Source: Pseudooceanicola spongiae
GTDB lineage: Bacteria > Pseudomonadota > Alphaproteobacteria > Rhodobacterales > Rhodobacteraceae
Assembly: GCF_014899185.1 (NCBI RefSeq)
Contig: NZ_CP045201.1
Coordinates: forward strand, 4,131,501 to 4,195,500
Direction of reading: 5' to 3'
DNA: 64,000 nt
Positions 19,086 through 35,585 of this stretch are shown here, piece after piece. Made by a program: the position numbers and the translations under genes. The stretch's first letter is position 1, and each line of letters starts with the position of its first letter. The notes under the pieces are model-generated. The model was given only the letters and a program-made list of their open reading frames with translations, was not told where the DNA came from and searched no databases.

Positions 19086-19098
19086 GGCGCTACGGACT

Positions 19099-19174
19099 AG
19101 GGGTTTAGCTCAGTTGGTAGAGCATCGGTCTCCAAAACCGAGGGTCGTGGGTTCGAGTCCCTCAGCCCCTGCCA
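19099..19174 (+). tRNA. tRNA-Trp (anticodon CCA)
   Basis: A complete cloverleaf is present: acceptor AGGGGTT/AGCCCCT, D arm GCTC...GAGC, anticodon stem TCGGT/ACCGA with loop CTCCAAA (anticodon CCA), T loop TTCGAGT and an encoded CCA end. It reads UGG. Its place just before secE is conserved in many proteobacteria. Confidence 0.97.
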
Positions 19175-19262
19175 GTCCGGATCTCATGACATGATGACCT
19201 GCCAAAGCCCTCTCCGGGGCCGCCGCGGGCTCATGTCTGTGGCGCGGGCATTGAATGCGGCC

Positions 19263-19291
19263 TTGAAACACCCCGCTGGTTTCCGTATGTC
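19263..19291 (+). promoter_or_regulatory. Promoter of secE-nusG
   Basis: TTGAAA (19263-19268), a 17-bp spacer and TATGTC (19286-19291) lie about 80 bp upstream of secE. The predicted transcript start precedes the 11-bp repeat array. Confidence 0.55.
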
Positions 19292-19317
19292 GGCGCAGAT
19301 CTAACGTCGGTCGATGT

Positions 19318-19356
19318 ACCGGCGCGATACCTACCTGACACCGACGTAGAACCGAC
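19318..19356 (+). repeat. 11-bp-periodic ACC(G/T)AC array, site A (before secE)
   Basis: Units ACCGGC (19318), ACCTAC (19329), ACCGAC (19340) and ACCGAC (19351) recur exactly every 11 bp. The last ends 14 bp before the secE ATG, beside its ribosome binding site. Two more arrays with the same period are at 34018 and 57322. Confidence 0.85.
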
Positions 19357-19370
19357 ACAGGATTTTACCC

Positions 19371-19562
19371 ATGGCGAACCCGCTGCAATTCATCCAGCAG
19401 ACCCGTGCCGAGATTGGCAAGGTCTCATGGCCGACCCGCCGCGAGGTTGTGCTGACCACCATCATGGTGCTCATCATGTCTGCGCTGGCGGCTATTTTCT
19501 TTGCCCTCGTCGATGTCGGCATCCGTTCGGGTCTGCAGGCGATCCTCAGCTTCTTCGGCTGA
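19371..19562 (+). CDS. secE: Preprotein translocase subunit SecE
   Basis: This 63-residue single-spanning protein belongs to the SecYEG channel and clamps SecY. It shows the conserved amphipathic VSWPTRREV segment followed by one membrane helix (about residues 28-50), the minimal form of SecE typical of most bacteria. An AGGA lies about 9 nt upstream of the ATG. It is co-oriented with nusG, 205 bp downstream, forming the usual secE-nusG pair. Confidence 0.95.
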   Translation: MANPLQFIQQTRAEIGKVSWPTRREVVLTTIMVLIMSALAAIFFALVDVGIRSGLQAILSFFG

Positions 19563-19767
19563 GGTCACGCAGGGTCGGGGGGAAGGCTTGCGCTTTCCGG
19601 CGCATGTTTGTATCTGACAGCCAATTCCCCAATTTTGGCGCGTGGCGATTCGAGCCCTGCGCCGATTTTCTATTGGGGGTCCGGCATTTGGGCAGATCAG
19701 CCCGGGCTGGACAGACATAGCAGAATTTCGACCGATCGGTCGCGATGGAATAAAGGGTCGACACGAC

Positions 19768-20301
19768 ATGGCAAAGCGGTGGTACTCGGTCAGCGTCCTC
19801 TCGAACTTCGAGAAGAAGATCGCCGAGCAGATCCGGCAGAGCGTCGAGGAAAAAGGTCTTGAGGACCAGATCGACGAAGTGCTCGTGCCGACCGAAGAAG
19901 TGATCGAAGTGCGTCGCGGCAAGAAGGTCACGGCAGAACGCCGCTTCATGCCCGGTTACGTGCTGGTGCACATGGAGATGTCCGACGCGGGCTATCACCT
20001 GATCAACTCGATCAACCGCGTCACCGGTTTTCTGGGCCCGCAAGGTCGCCCGATGCCGATGCGCGATGCCGAGGTGAACCAGATCCTGAACCGCGTTCAG
20101 GAAGGCGAAGACGCCCCGCGCACCCTCATTCACTTCGAGATCGGCGAACGCGTCAAGGTCAACGACGGCCCCTTCGAGGGCTTCGATGGCATGATCGAGG
20201 AAGTCGACGAAGACAACCAGCGCCTCAAGGTGTCGGTTTCGATCTTTGGCCGGGAAACCCCGGTCGAGCTGGAATTCACGCAGGTTGCAAAACAGACGTG
20301 A
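19768..20301 (+). CDS. nusG: Transcription antitermination/elongation factor NusG
   Basis: This 177-residue factor binds the RNA polymerase clamp helices, suppresses pausing and links polymerase to the ribosome or Rho. The N-terminal NGN domain begins [14 protein letters not shown], and the C-terminal KOW domain has [17 protein letters not shown] chose the ATG at 19768, which gives the usual MAKRWY start; a longer frame to 19642 has no homology. It lies 107 bp upstream of rplK in the conserved nusG-rplK order. Confidence 0.95.
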   Translation: MAKRWYSVSVLSNFEKKIAEQIRQSVEEKGLEDQIDEVLVPTEEVIEVRRGKKVTAERRFMPGYVLVHMEMSDAGYHLINSINRVTGFLGPQGRPMPMRDAEVNQILNRVQEGEDAPRTLIHFEIGERVKVNDGPFEGFDGMIEEVDEDNQRLKVSVSIFGRETPVELEFTQVAKQT

Positions 20302-20408
20302 TGTTCGAGACGTGGGAGGGGGCGCTACGGCGGCTCCGAACCACGGCATGCCCTTCGGGGCAGTTGTAAGGCGGGATTTTCCCGCCGCTTGAAAATAGGA
20401 GAGGCCAC

Positions 20409-20834
20409 ATGGCCAAGAAACTTATTGGTAGCCTGAAGCTGCAAGTTAAAGCAGGCCAGGCCAACCCGTCCCCGCCCGTCGGCCCGGCCCTGGGTCAACG
20501 CGGCATCAACATCATGGAATTCTGCAAGGCGTTCAACGCCAAGACGCAGGAAATGGAGCCCGGCGCGCCGTGCCCGACCGTGATTTCCTACTACCAGGAC
20601 AAATCCTTCACGATGGAAATCAAGACGCCCCCCGCGTCTTATTACCTCAAGAAGGCTGCAAGCCTGAAATCCGGCGCCAAACTCCCGGGCAAGGAAACCG
20701 TTGGTACGGTGACCATCGCTCAGGTGAAAGAAATCGCCGAAGCGAAAATGCGCGATCTGAACGCCAACGACATCGAAGGCGCAATGCAGATCATCCTGGG
20801 CTCCGCCCGCTCCATGGGCATCGAGGTTAAGTAA
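20409..20834 (+). CDS. rplK: 50S ribosomal protein L11
   Basis: The 141-residue protein is part of the L11 stalk base that binds 23S rRNA helices 43/44 and the GTPase centre. It has the conserved Pro-rich N-terminus ([20 protein letters not shown]) and the C-terminal RNA-binding domain. AGGAG precedes the ATG by 8 nt. rplA begins 1 bp after its stop, so the two are translationally coupled; in other bacteria L1 represses this pair. Confidence 0.97.
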   Translation: MAKKLIGSLKLQVKAGQANPSPPVGPALGQRGINIMEFCKAFNAKTQEMEPGAPCPTVISYYQDKSFTMEIKTPPASYYLKKAASLKSGAKLPGKETVGTVTIAQVKEIAEAKMRDLNANDIEGAMQIILGSARSMGIEVK

Positions 20835-20835
20835 G

Positions 20836-21534
20836 ATGGCAAAGTTCGGAAAACGCACCCGCGCCGTCCGCGAAGCCTTCGCTGGCAAAGAAGATCTGTC
20901 GGTTGAAGACGCCATCGCGCTGATCAAAGCCAACTCGAAGGTCAAGTTCGACGAGACCATCGAGATCGCGATGAACCTCGGCGTTGACCCGCGTCACGCA
21001 GACCAGATGGTCCGCGGCGTTGTCGGCCTGCCCAACGGCACCGGCAAAGACGTGCGCGTCGCAGTGTTCGCCCGTGGCGCGAAGGCTGATGAAGCCACCG
21101 CAGCTGGCGCAGACATCGTCGGCGCAGAAGACCTGATGGAAGCCATTCAGGGCGGCAAGATCGATTTCGATCGTTGCATCGCCACCCCGGACATGATGCC
21201 CGTCGTCGGTCGTCTCGGCAAGATCCTGGGCCCGCGCAACCTGATGCCGAACCCCAAGGTCGGCACCGTGACCATGGACGTCGCTGACGCCGTGAAAGCG
21301 GCCAAAGGCGGCGAAGTTCAGTTCAAAGCTGAAAAAGCCGGTGTTGTGCACGCAGGCGTTGGCAAAGTCTCCTTCGACGACGCCAAGCTGGCCGAAAACA
21401 TCCGCGCGTTCGTGGATGCCGTTTCCAAGGCGAAACCGGCAGGCGCCAAAGGCTCCTACATGAAAAAAGTCTCGCTGAGCTCGACCATGGGTTCCGGCGT
21501 TTCGGTCGCGATCGAAAGTGCCACCGGCAACTGA
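20836..21534 (+). CDS. rplA: 50S ribosomal protein L1
   Basis: This 232-residue protein forms the L1 stalk that handles E-site tRNA and, in E. coli, represses its own mRNA. Typical L1 features are [15 protein letters not shown], the [17 protein letters not shown] segment and the C-terminal SLSSTMG motif. The start is 1 bp after the rplK stop. A strong intrinsic terminator follows at 21561, separating it from rplJ by 1.66 kb; in most bacteria rplJ follows directly. Confidence 0.97.
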   Translation: MAKFGKRTRAVREAFAGKEDLSVEDAIALIKANSKVKFDETIEIAMNLGVDPRHADQMVRGVVGLPNGTGKDVRVAVFARGAKADEATAAGADIVGAEDLMEAIQGGKIDFDRCIATPDMMPVVGRLGKILGPRNLMPNPKVGTVTMDVADAVKAAKGGEVQFKAEKAGVVHAGVGKVSFDDAKLAENIRAFVDAVSKAKPAGAKGSYMKKVSLSSTMGSGVSVAIESATGN

Positions 21535-21560
21535 TTTTTTTCAGATCCAGTGAATTGAAA

Positions 21561-21588
21561 GGCGGAGTGCAAACTCCGCCTTTTTTTT
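21561..21588 (+). terminator. Intrinsic terminator of rplKA
   Basis: GGCGGAGT-GCAA-ACTCCGCC is followed by eight T. Confidence 0.95.
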
Positions 21589-21772
21589 GTCTCTCTGGCA
21601 GCGTGGTAGGCCTATTTTAGGGTGTTGCCCAAATAGTAGCTGCCTGACTGTTGCCCGAAGTCGTCGTTGTCTGGCGGGTCAATACCTAAAGGCGAATGCG
21701 CCTTGCTTTTAAACCTTGCAAGGCTACTAAATTCGGCAACGTTTTTGTGAGTCTTTTGATGAGAGTGGAGAA

Positions 21773-22552
21773 ATGCTTGTCATGTTCGATTGTGTGAAAA
21801 GGGCTGGTCTGGCCGTTCTGGCGGGCGTGACAGTGATGACCGCAGCCGTGAACACGGCTTCTGCGCGCGACATTGGCAACGTGACGATGTTCGGCGCGGA
21901 TACGGCCTTCATCCTGCCCCATGGTGCGATGTTTATCGGCGGCACACTATCGGATCCGCGCGGCGGCGTTGCCGGCAATGACATGGATGGTGACATTGCC
22001 TTCGGTGCCGGCTTCCTGAGCCCGACGGACTCCATCGGTCTGGAAGTCGATGTGAACATCACGGGGACTGACCCGATGTTCGATTCGGGTGCGCTGACCT
22101 TCAAGGCCTCCCGCGCGCTGTCGCTGCAACCCAACAGTGCCATCTTCGGCTCGGTCGCCGTGTCCAACGTGGCCGCCTGGGGGGATGCCAAGCTGGCAGA
22201 CGAGCGCTGGAATGCGACGATCTCCGGGATGACCCAGATCGTGGGACCCAGCATCACGCACCCGATCATGTGGACCGTCGGTTACGGGTCCGATGCCGTT
22301 TTGCGCACGCCTGGCAGGTCGCTTGTTGATAGCGGCGTGTTCGCCGGTGTTGGCATCGGGGTCAACAAGTACTTCGGCGTTTCCGTGTCGGGCACCGAAA
22401 ACCAGATGAACGCGGGTATCGGTATTTCTATTCCTGGTCTTGATGGTGTTGGTATCAGCTATGGCGTCAACGACATCACTGACCACATGGAACGTCGCCA
22501 GCAGCTGCTGAGCATCACCTTCACCAAGCTCAACGTTTTTAAAGGGTACTGA
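21773..22552 (+). CDS. Predicted secreted or outer-membrane protein of unknown function
   Basis: The 259-residue product has a signal peptide (hydrophobic stretch about residues 9-30, cleavage near ASARD). The mature part is Gly/Ser/Thr-rich with alternating short strands, which resembles a small beta-barrel or surface protein; no cysteine remains in the mature part. Met4 (21782) is an alternative start. I do not recognise the family. It sits with a small secreted protein gene 1 bp downstream in a cassette that separates rplKA from rplJL, in the same orientation but after a strong terminator, so it needs its own promoter. Confidence 0.65.
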   Translation: MLVMFDCVKRAGLAVLAGVTVMTAAVNTASARDIGNVTMFGADTAFILPHGAMFIGGTLSDPRGGVAGNDMDGDIAFGAGFLSPTDSIGLEVDVNITGTDPMFDSGALTFKASRALSLQPNSAIFGSVAVSNVAAWGDAKLADERWNATISGMTQIVGPSITHPIMWTVGYGSDAVLRTPGRSLVDSGVFAGVGIGVNKYFGVSVSGTENQMNAGIGISIPGLDGVGISYGVNDITDHMERRQQLLSITFTKLNVFKGY

Positions 22553-22553
22553 C

Positions 22554-22847
22554 ATGATGAAAAATATCGTCCGTTTCTCGGCCGTCGTCGCGCTGTCGCT
22601 GGCTGCAGTGTCGCCTGCCTTTGCTGGCGGGTCTTCCGTGGTGAATTCGACGGGCACCGCAACGAGTTCTCAGCTTGCAAGTTCAGGCGTTGTGACCGCG
22701 GCTTTTAGTGGTGCGGTCGTCGTCGCGCCTGGAGCGCCTGCAGGCATCAATTTCCAGTCGGCGTTTGTGGAATTCTATGGCTTTAATCCCGGTGAGCCTA
22801 CAACGGCCTCTGCCCCTGATGCTGTGACGCTTAGTTTCGCTGAGTAA
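22554..22847 (+). CDS. Small secreted protein of unknown function
   Basis: This 97-residue protein has a clean signal peptide ending SPAFA, so the mature part is about 73 residues. It is rich in Ala, Ser, Thr and Val, lacks Cys and has no recognised motif. It starts 1 bp after the stop of the preceding secreted-protein gene (TGACATGATG), suggesting coupled expression, and ends before an intrinsic terminator. The pair is probably one operon. Function unknown. Confidence 0.6.
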   Translation: MMKNIVRFSAVVALSLAAVSPAFAGGSSVVNSTGTATSSQLASSGVVTAAFSGAVVVAPGAPAGINFQSAFVEFYGFNPGEPTTASAPDAVTLSFAE

Positions 22848-23196
22848 GCTCCCAACATCCATATTTTGAAAGCGCCGGGATCTTCCCGGCGTTTTCTTTT
22901 GCGGCAGGCGCTGACGCACTTTTCCCCTTCACATTCCCTTCGTCATTGTCTAAGACCGGCGACTGTTACGCTGCCGGGAGCGATTTCGGCGGCGGACGAT
23001 TCGTCCGAGACGGTGGGTGAGGGCTCCGGCCTTCATAATTCCTGCCTGAGACGGGAAAAGACCAGATTTCTTCGGGTTTTGCGCAAGCGGCGCCCGGGGT
23101 GACCTTGGACGGACCCGTAAATGGACCCGAATGCCGGGACTCTTGTTCCGGCAAAACTGAGCCGGAGGGTCAAACCTCCCTACTTGGAGTGAAACT
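22848..23196 (+). promoter_or_regulatory. Intergenic region and probable L10 leader upstream of rplJ
   Basis: The gap holds the cassette terminator and then a structured leader. Stem-loops occur at 23132-23153 (TGCCGGGA/TTCCGGCA) and 23164-23179 (GGAGG/CCTCC), just before the rplJ ribosome binding site. L10-L7/L12 complexes bind such leaders to repress rplJL in other bacteria. I see no convincing promoter, although one must lie here because a terminator precedes it. Confidence 0.45.
22872..22900 (+). terminator. Intrinsic terminator of the secreted-protein cassette
   Basis: CGCCGGGA-TCT-TCCCGGCG is followed by TTTTCTTTT. Confidence 0.9.
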
Positions 23197-23712
23197 GTGG
23201 ATAGAGCCCAGAAAGAGAAATTGGTCGACGAACTCGGCCAGATCTTCGAAAGCTCTGGCGTTGTTGTGGTTGCCCACTACACCGGCCTCACGGTTGCCGA
23301 AATGCAGGACCTACGTGCGCGCGCTCGCGACGCAGGTGGTTCCGTGCGTGTCGCCAAGAACAGGCTCGCCAAGATCGCCCTGGAAGGCAAGCCCTGCGCA
23401 AGCATCGCTAATTTCCTGACGGGCATGACCGTTATTACCTATTCCGAAGACCCCGTGGCAGCAGCCAAGGTGGCCGAGGATTTCGCCAAGACAAACAAGA
23501 AGTTTGAAATTCTTGGCGGCGCAATGGGTAACAACGCTCTGGACCGTGCCGGTGTTGAAGCCGTGTCGAAAATGCCGTCGCGTGAGGAGCTTATCGCTTC
23601 CATCGTCGGTTGCATCGGCGCACCCGCTTCCAACATTGCCGGTGCCATTGGCGCTCCTGCTTCGAACATCGCGTCCATCTTGTCTACAATCGAAGACAAG
23701 GCAGCCGCGTAA
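23197..23712 (+). CDS. rplJ: 50S ribosomal protein L10
   Basis: The 171-residue protein anchors L7/L12 dimers to the ribosomal stalk. The N-terminus ([12 protein letters not shown]) and the [17 protein letters not shown] stretch are typical, and the helical C-terminus that binds L7/L12 is present. It starts with GTG at 23197, with TTGGAG about 8 nt upstream; no in-frame ATG fits the family N-terminus. rplL follows 71 bp later. Confidence 0.96.
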   Translation: MDRAQKEKLVDELGQIFESSGVVVVAHYTGLTVAEMQDLRARARDAGGSVRVAKNRLAKIALEGKPCASIANFLTGMTVITYSEDPVAAAKVAEDFAKTNKKFEILGGAMGNNALDRAGVEAVSKMPSREELIASIVGCIGAPASNIAGAIGAPASNIASILSTIEDKAAA

Positions 23713-23783
23713 GCAACCCAGAGACCGGCGTAGGGTTGAACTCCCCATCGTTGGAACACATCTAGAGATACGGAAACAGTACA

Positions 23784-24161
23784 ATGGCTGATCTGAAGAA
23801 ACTGGCTGAAGAGATCGTCAACCTGACGCTGCTCGAAGCACAAGAACTGAAAACCATCCTGAAAGACGAGTACGGCATCGAGCCCGCAGCCGGTGGCGCC
23901 GTCATGATGGCTGGCCCGGCAGATGCCGGTGGCGCTGCTGAAGAAGAGCAAACCGAATTCAACGTTATCCTGAAATCGGCCGGCGCTTCCAAAATCAACG
24001 TCATCAAAGAAGTCCGCGCCATCACTGGCCTGGGCCTCAAAGAAGCCAAAGAGCTCGTTGAAGCTGGCGGCAAAGCTGTCAAAGAAGGCGTGTCGAAAGA
24101 CGAAGCCGAAGACGTCAAAGCCAAGCTGGAAGCAGCTGGCGCAGAAGTCGAAGTCAAGTAA
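23784..24161 (+). CDS. rplL: 50S ribosomal protein L7/L12
   Basis: This 125-residue stalk protein recruits translation GTPases. It has an N-terminal dimerisation helix, an Ala/Gly hinge around residues 35-52 and the highly conserved C-terminal domain ([20 protein letters not shown]). Length and composition match the family. A 240-bp spacer with strong stem-loops separates it from rpoB, the usual rplJL-rpoBC layout. Confidence 0.97.
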   Translation: MADLKKLAEEIVNLTLLEAQELKTILKDEYGIEPAAGGAVMMAGPADAGGAAEEEQTEFNVILKSAGASKINVIKEVRAITGLGLKEAKELVEAGGKAVKEGVSKDEAEDVKAKLEAAGAEVEVK

Positions 24162-24197
24162 TCTGCTCCGGGATATTCCCGGGTGTAAGATTTTTAA

Positions 24198-24266
24198 GGC
24201 TGGACGCGGGGTGACCCGCGTTCAGCCGAACCCGTCTCAGACAGGGCTTTAGCAAAAGCCTTGTCT
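24198..24266 (+). promoter_or_regulatory. Two strong stem-loops in the rplL-rpoB spacer
   Basis: 24198-24227 has a 13-bp stem (GGCTGGACGCGGG / CCCGCGTTCAGCC, one G-U) and 24239-24266 a 12-bp stem (AGACAGGGCTTT / AAAGCCTTGTCT, one G-U). Neither has a long T-tract. Their position matches the attenuator/RNase III processing region between rplL and rpoB in E. coli; the same role here is inferred. Confidence 0.55.
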
Positions 24267-24403
24267 AAGGCGAGGTTTAAGGATCGGGAGGTCACCCTTG
24301 GGAAGGTGGCCAGGCATGGATCCTAACCCCCTGTCTCGAAAGGGCGTGGTGCCGGAGCCCGACGGCATCGCCCCCGAATGAGAAACGAAAGGTGACTTCT
24401 GTC

Positions 24404-28540
<4,137 letters not shown>

Positions 28541-28616
28541 GGGCCTTCCAGCCACCGCGCGGGCATCGACCCGCGCGGCTCCTCACCTCCAAGCCCTGTC
28601 TATTTAGGAAGACGAC

Positions 28617-32858
<4,242 letters not shown>

Positions 32859-32883
32859 TCGTCCGATCTATCTTGATTTGGAG

Positions 32884-32910
32884 AAGGCCCCCGGTTTCGG
32901 GGGCCTTTTT
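32884..32910 (+). terminator. Intrinsic terminator of rpoBC
   Basis: AAGGCCCCC-GGTTTC-GGGGGCCTT is followed by a T-run. Confidence 0.95.
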
Positions 32911-33103
32911 CGTTTGTGCCTCCCGCAGCGGCTGCACCGGGGCGCAGCAGTGCGCCGGGGCAGGGGGGCCGGGCCCGTGAAGAGTGGGCACTGATCCGGT
33001 CGCCGGGCAGGGCGCTCAGCGGCTCTCTGGGGACAACACCTTTTCAAATCCGCGCGCCTGTATCATGTGTGCGGACAGGAACCGTCAGGGAAGGCCCGAG
33101 ACA

Positions 33104-34012
33104 ATGACCGACAACGTGAAGGCCGCGCTGCTGATGATGGGGGCGCTGGCCATGCTGGCGCTGAACGACACCGCCATCAAGACCATGGCGCTGACCATCC
33201 CGCTGTTCCAGATCGTCGTGCTGCGCAACGGTGTGACGACGCTGGCGCTTGGCTTCTCGATCCTGCGCGGCGGCAAGCTGCCCAGGCTGTCGCGCCGTGA
33301 TCTCGCCCTGTCGTTGCTGCGCGGCGTGGGCGAGGTCGGGGCGGCCTACTTCTATCTGATCGCGCTGGTGGCCATGCCCTTTGCCAATGTCGTGGCGATC
33401 CTGCAATCCGCGCCTCTGGTGGTCACGCTGGCGGCGGCGCTGTTCCTGGGCGAGAAGGTCGGCTGGCGGCGTCTGTCGGCGATCCTTGTCGGTTTTGTCG
33501 GGGTGCTGCTGATCGTGCGCCCGGGCACCGAGGGCTTTGACATCTTCGCGCTGGACGTCCTGATCTCGGTCGGCTTCATCACCCTGCGCGATCTGGCAAC
33601 CCGGCGGCTGTCGCGCGAGGCGCCGGCGATGACCGTCACGGCCATCACCTCCTCCATGGTGCTGGCCTTCTTCGTGGTGCTGGGGCTGGACGAGCCCTGG
33701 GTGCCGATGTCCGCCTGGTCGATCGTGCTGACCTTCGTGGCGGCGGGTTTCGTGCTCGGCTCCTACCTCACGACGATTCAGGCGATGCGCATCGGAGAGA
33801 TCTCCTTCGTGTCGCCGTTCCGCTACACCAGCCTGCTCTGGGCGCTGCTGCTGGGCTTCGTGCTGTTCGGAGAGTGGCCTCAGGCGTTGACGCTGATCGG
33901 GGCGGCCATCGTCGTGGCCTCAGGTCTGTTCACCCTGTACCGCGAACGCAAGACCGGACAGCCGGTGCCACAGGGCCCCGAGGTCATCCAGGCGCTCGAA
34001 TCCAGGCCGTAA
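33104..34012 (+). CDS. EamA/DMT-superfamily membrane transporter
   Basis: The 302-residue protein has about ten hydrophobic helices in two repeated EamA halves, as in drug/metabolite transporters such as RhaT or YdcZ relatives. It should export or import a small metabolite across the inner membrane; the substrate is not predictable. The ATG at 33104 follows an AGGCCCGAG stretch and removes a 40-residue non-homologous N-terminus present in the longer frame. It sits between rpoC (after its terminator) and the rpsL operon, so it is a separate insertion in the ribosomal cluster. Confidence 0.8.
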   Translation: MTDNVKAALLMMGALAMLALNDTAIKTMALTIPLFQIVVLRNGVTTLALGFSILRGGKLPRLSRRDLALSLLRGVGEVGAAYFYLIALVAMPFANVVAILQSAPLVVTLAAALFLGEKVGWRRLSAILVGFVGVLLIVRPGTEGFDIFALDVLISVGFITLRDLATRRLSREAPAMTVTAITSSMVLAFFVVLGLDEPWVPMSAWSIVLTFVAAGFVLGSYLTTIQAMRIGEISFVSPFRYTSLLWALLLGFVLFGEWPQALTLIGAAIVVASGLFTLYRERKTGQPVPQGPEVIQALESRP

Positions 34013-34017
34013 AACGC

Positions 34018-34056
34018 ACCTACCGGTTACCGACGCAATACCGACCGGATACCGAC
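34018..34056 (+). repeat. 11-bp-periodic ACC(G/T)AC array, site B (upstream of rpsL operon)
   Basis: Units ACCTAC (34018), ACCGAC (34029), ACCGAC (34040) and ACCGAC (34051) recur exactly every 11 bp. They begin 6 bp after the transporter stop and end about 310 bp before the rpsL promoter. Confidence 0.85.
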
Positions 34057-34365
34057 ATGCCGTTCAGGCCCCGAATTGAGCGCCGCTGGCGGCCCGGCGT
34101 CGGCTGACGCCCTCCTGCGCGCGCCCAGTCATGCCCCTGCCTGTGGACCCCGCTGCAGGCCCTGCGGCGGGCGTGACTTTCGCTTGATCACCGCGGCATT
34201 CGCCACTAAACGGCGGGCGTTACCAGAGTCTTGCAGCCGCAGGGCAGGCGGCCAGCCCGCCGCACCCTGTCTGTGGCGCCCCGTATGGCCGCTGAGCCCT
34301 GCGCCGAGGCGCCTGAAGCTGCAGCAATCCTTGGCCTTGTGGGCGGGCGCAAACTTCACCTCTTG

Positions 34366-34394
34366 TTGACAACCCCCACGACTCCCCCTATACG
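34366..34394 (+). promoter_or_regulatory. Promoter of rpsL-rpsG-fusA-tuf
   Basis: A perfect -35 box TTGACA (34366-34371), a 17-bp spacer and TATACG (34389-34394). The predicted leader is about 305 nt. Confidence 0.75.
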
Positions 34395-34441
34395 CGCCCC
34401 AATCAGGCGAGGGGGCCGCCCCTTTGCCTTCCAGGTTTGAA

Positions 34442-34528
34442 GTGGTCAAGATCCGGGTTAACCACCCCGATCCTCTGGAAAACCCACCGCGTCGTTCCCC
34501 GTGTACGAGGGGACGGATGCGGTTTTTT
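34442..34528 (+). promoter_or_regulatory. Terminator-like attenuator in the rpsL leader
   Basis: A 15-position stem (ACCGCGTCGTTCCCC / GGGGACGGATGCGGT, internal mismatches; 34486-34523) is followed directly by six T. Just upstream, 34442-34465 (GTGGTCAA/TTAACCAC) and 34450-34472 (GATCCGGG/CCCCGATC) are overlapping, mutually exclusive hairpins. The arrangement resembles a transcription attenuator about 85-125 nt after the predicted start. Confidence 0.5.
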
Positions 34529-34706
34529 ACGTTGCGCGCAATGCGCGGCGAATGTTTCTCAGCCCTCTTGTGGCTGGGGGACGGGCCCGTGAAAGCGCGC
34601 TCACGAACCCGGTTCGGGCGGACGCGCCAGGGACCATCGGAAGGAAACTCGCATGGGGACACGGCCCCTCATGCAACACATGTGTTAGAGACGGGAAAAG
34701 AACCCT

Positions 34707-35078
34707 ATGCCTACGATCCAGCAGCTGATCCGCAAGCCGCGGCAGCCCAAAGTCAAACGCTCGAAGTCGATGCACCTGGAACAATGCCCGCAGAAGCGCG
34801 GCGTTTGTACCCGGGTTTACACGACCACACCGAAGAAACCGAACTCGGCTATGCGGAAAGTCGCCAAAGTGCGCCTGACCAATGGTTTCGAGGTCATTTC
34901 CTACATCCCCGGTGAAAGCCACAACCTGCAAGAGCACTCCGTTGTGCTGATCCGCGGCGGCCGGGTAAAAGACCTTCCGGGTGTCCGTTACCACATCCTG
35001 CGCGGTGTTCTGGATACCCATGGCGTCAAAGATCGTAAGCAACGTCGTTCGAAATACGGCGCGAAGCGTCCGAAGTAA
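34707..35078 (+). CDS. rpsL: 30S ribosomal protein S12
   Basis: This 123-residue decoding-centre protein contains the family core [23 protein letters not shown] and the [14 protein letters not shown] loop. The Lys in the TTPKKPNSA region (streptomycin site) is the sensitive-type residue. It starts with ATG at 34707 after a GGGAAAAG stretch. It leads the str operon, with rpsG 12 bp downstream. Confidence 0.98.
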   Translation: MPTIQQLIRKPRQPKVKRSKSMHLEQCPQKRGVCTRVYTTTPKKPNSAMRKVAKVRLTNGFEVISYIPGESHNLQEHSVVLIRGGRVKDLPGVRYHILRGVLDTHGVKDRKQRRSKYGAKRPK

Positions 35079-35090
35079 GAGGATTAACAG

Positions 35091-35561
35091 ATGTCCCGTC
35101 GTCACGCCGCCGAGAAGCGCGAAATTCTGCCCGATGCCAAGTATGGCGATCGGGTTCTGACAAAGTTCATGAACAACCTGATGGTCGACGGCAAGAAGTC
35201 GATCGCAGAGAAAATCGTCTACAACGCGCTTGGTCGCGTCGAAGACAAGGTGAAGCGCGCGCCCGTGGAAATCTTCCACGAAGCTCTCGACAACATCAAA
35301 CCCTCGGTCGAAGTCCGTTCGCGCCGTGTGGGTGGTGCCACCTACCAGGTACCCGTCGAAGTGCGCCCCGAGCGTCGCGAAGCTCTGGCCATCCGCTGGC
35401 TGATCAACGCGTCCCGCGCCCGTAACGAAAACACCATGGAAGAGCGTCTGGCGGGTGAACTGCTCGATGCTGTGAACTCGCGCGGCTCTGCCGTCAAAAA
35501 ACGCGAAGACACCCACAAGATGGCCGACGCGAACAAAGCGTTCAGCCATTACCGCTGGTAA
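35091..35561 (+). CDS. rpsG: 30S ribosomal protein S7
   Basis: The 156-residue protein nucleates the 30S head by binding the 3' domain of 16S rRNA and represses the str operon in E. coli. It has the typical [19 protein letters not shown] start and the [22 protein letters not shown] loop. Length matches the family. It lies between rpsL and fusA with short spacers. Confidence 0.98.
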   Translation: MSRRHAAEKREILPDAKYGDRVLTKFMNNLMVDGKKSIAEKIVYNALGRVEDKVKRAPVEIFHEALDNIKPSVEVRSRRVGGATYQVPVEVRPERREALAIRWLINASRARNENTMEERLAGELLDAVNSRGSAVKKREDTHKMADANKAFSHYRW

Positions 35562-35585
35562 TCCATTCCACAAAGGCTGCACATT

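Larger units (their letters stand above)
34013..34706 (+). promoter_or_regulatory. Long non-coding region and leader upstream of rpsL
   Basis: Nearly 700 bases without a convincing gene. It contains, in order, the 11-bp array (34018-34056), a GC-rich stretch with no clear feature, the rpsL promoter (34366-34394), and a leader of about 305 nt with stem-loops and a terminator-like hairpin. Open frames on both strands here have no start signal or recognisable protein. Confidence 0.7.

Noticed and set aside
23102..23130. ACC units upstream of rplJ (ACCTTG, ACCCGT, ACCCGA)
   Set aside because: The spacing is 11 then 12 bp and the units do not match the array consensus; probably chance.
34129..34662. 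Minus-strand open frame of 177 codons in the rpsL upstream region
   Set aside because: It overlaps the predicted promoter and attenuator, and its translation is Arg/Ser/Gly-rich without a domain.
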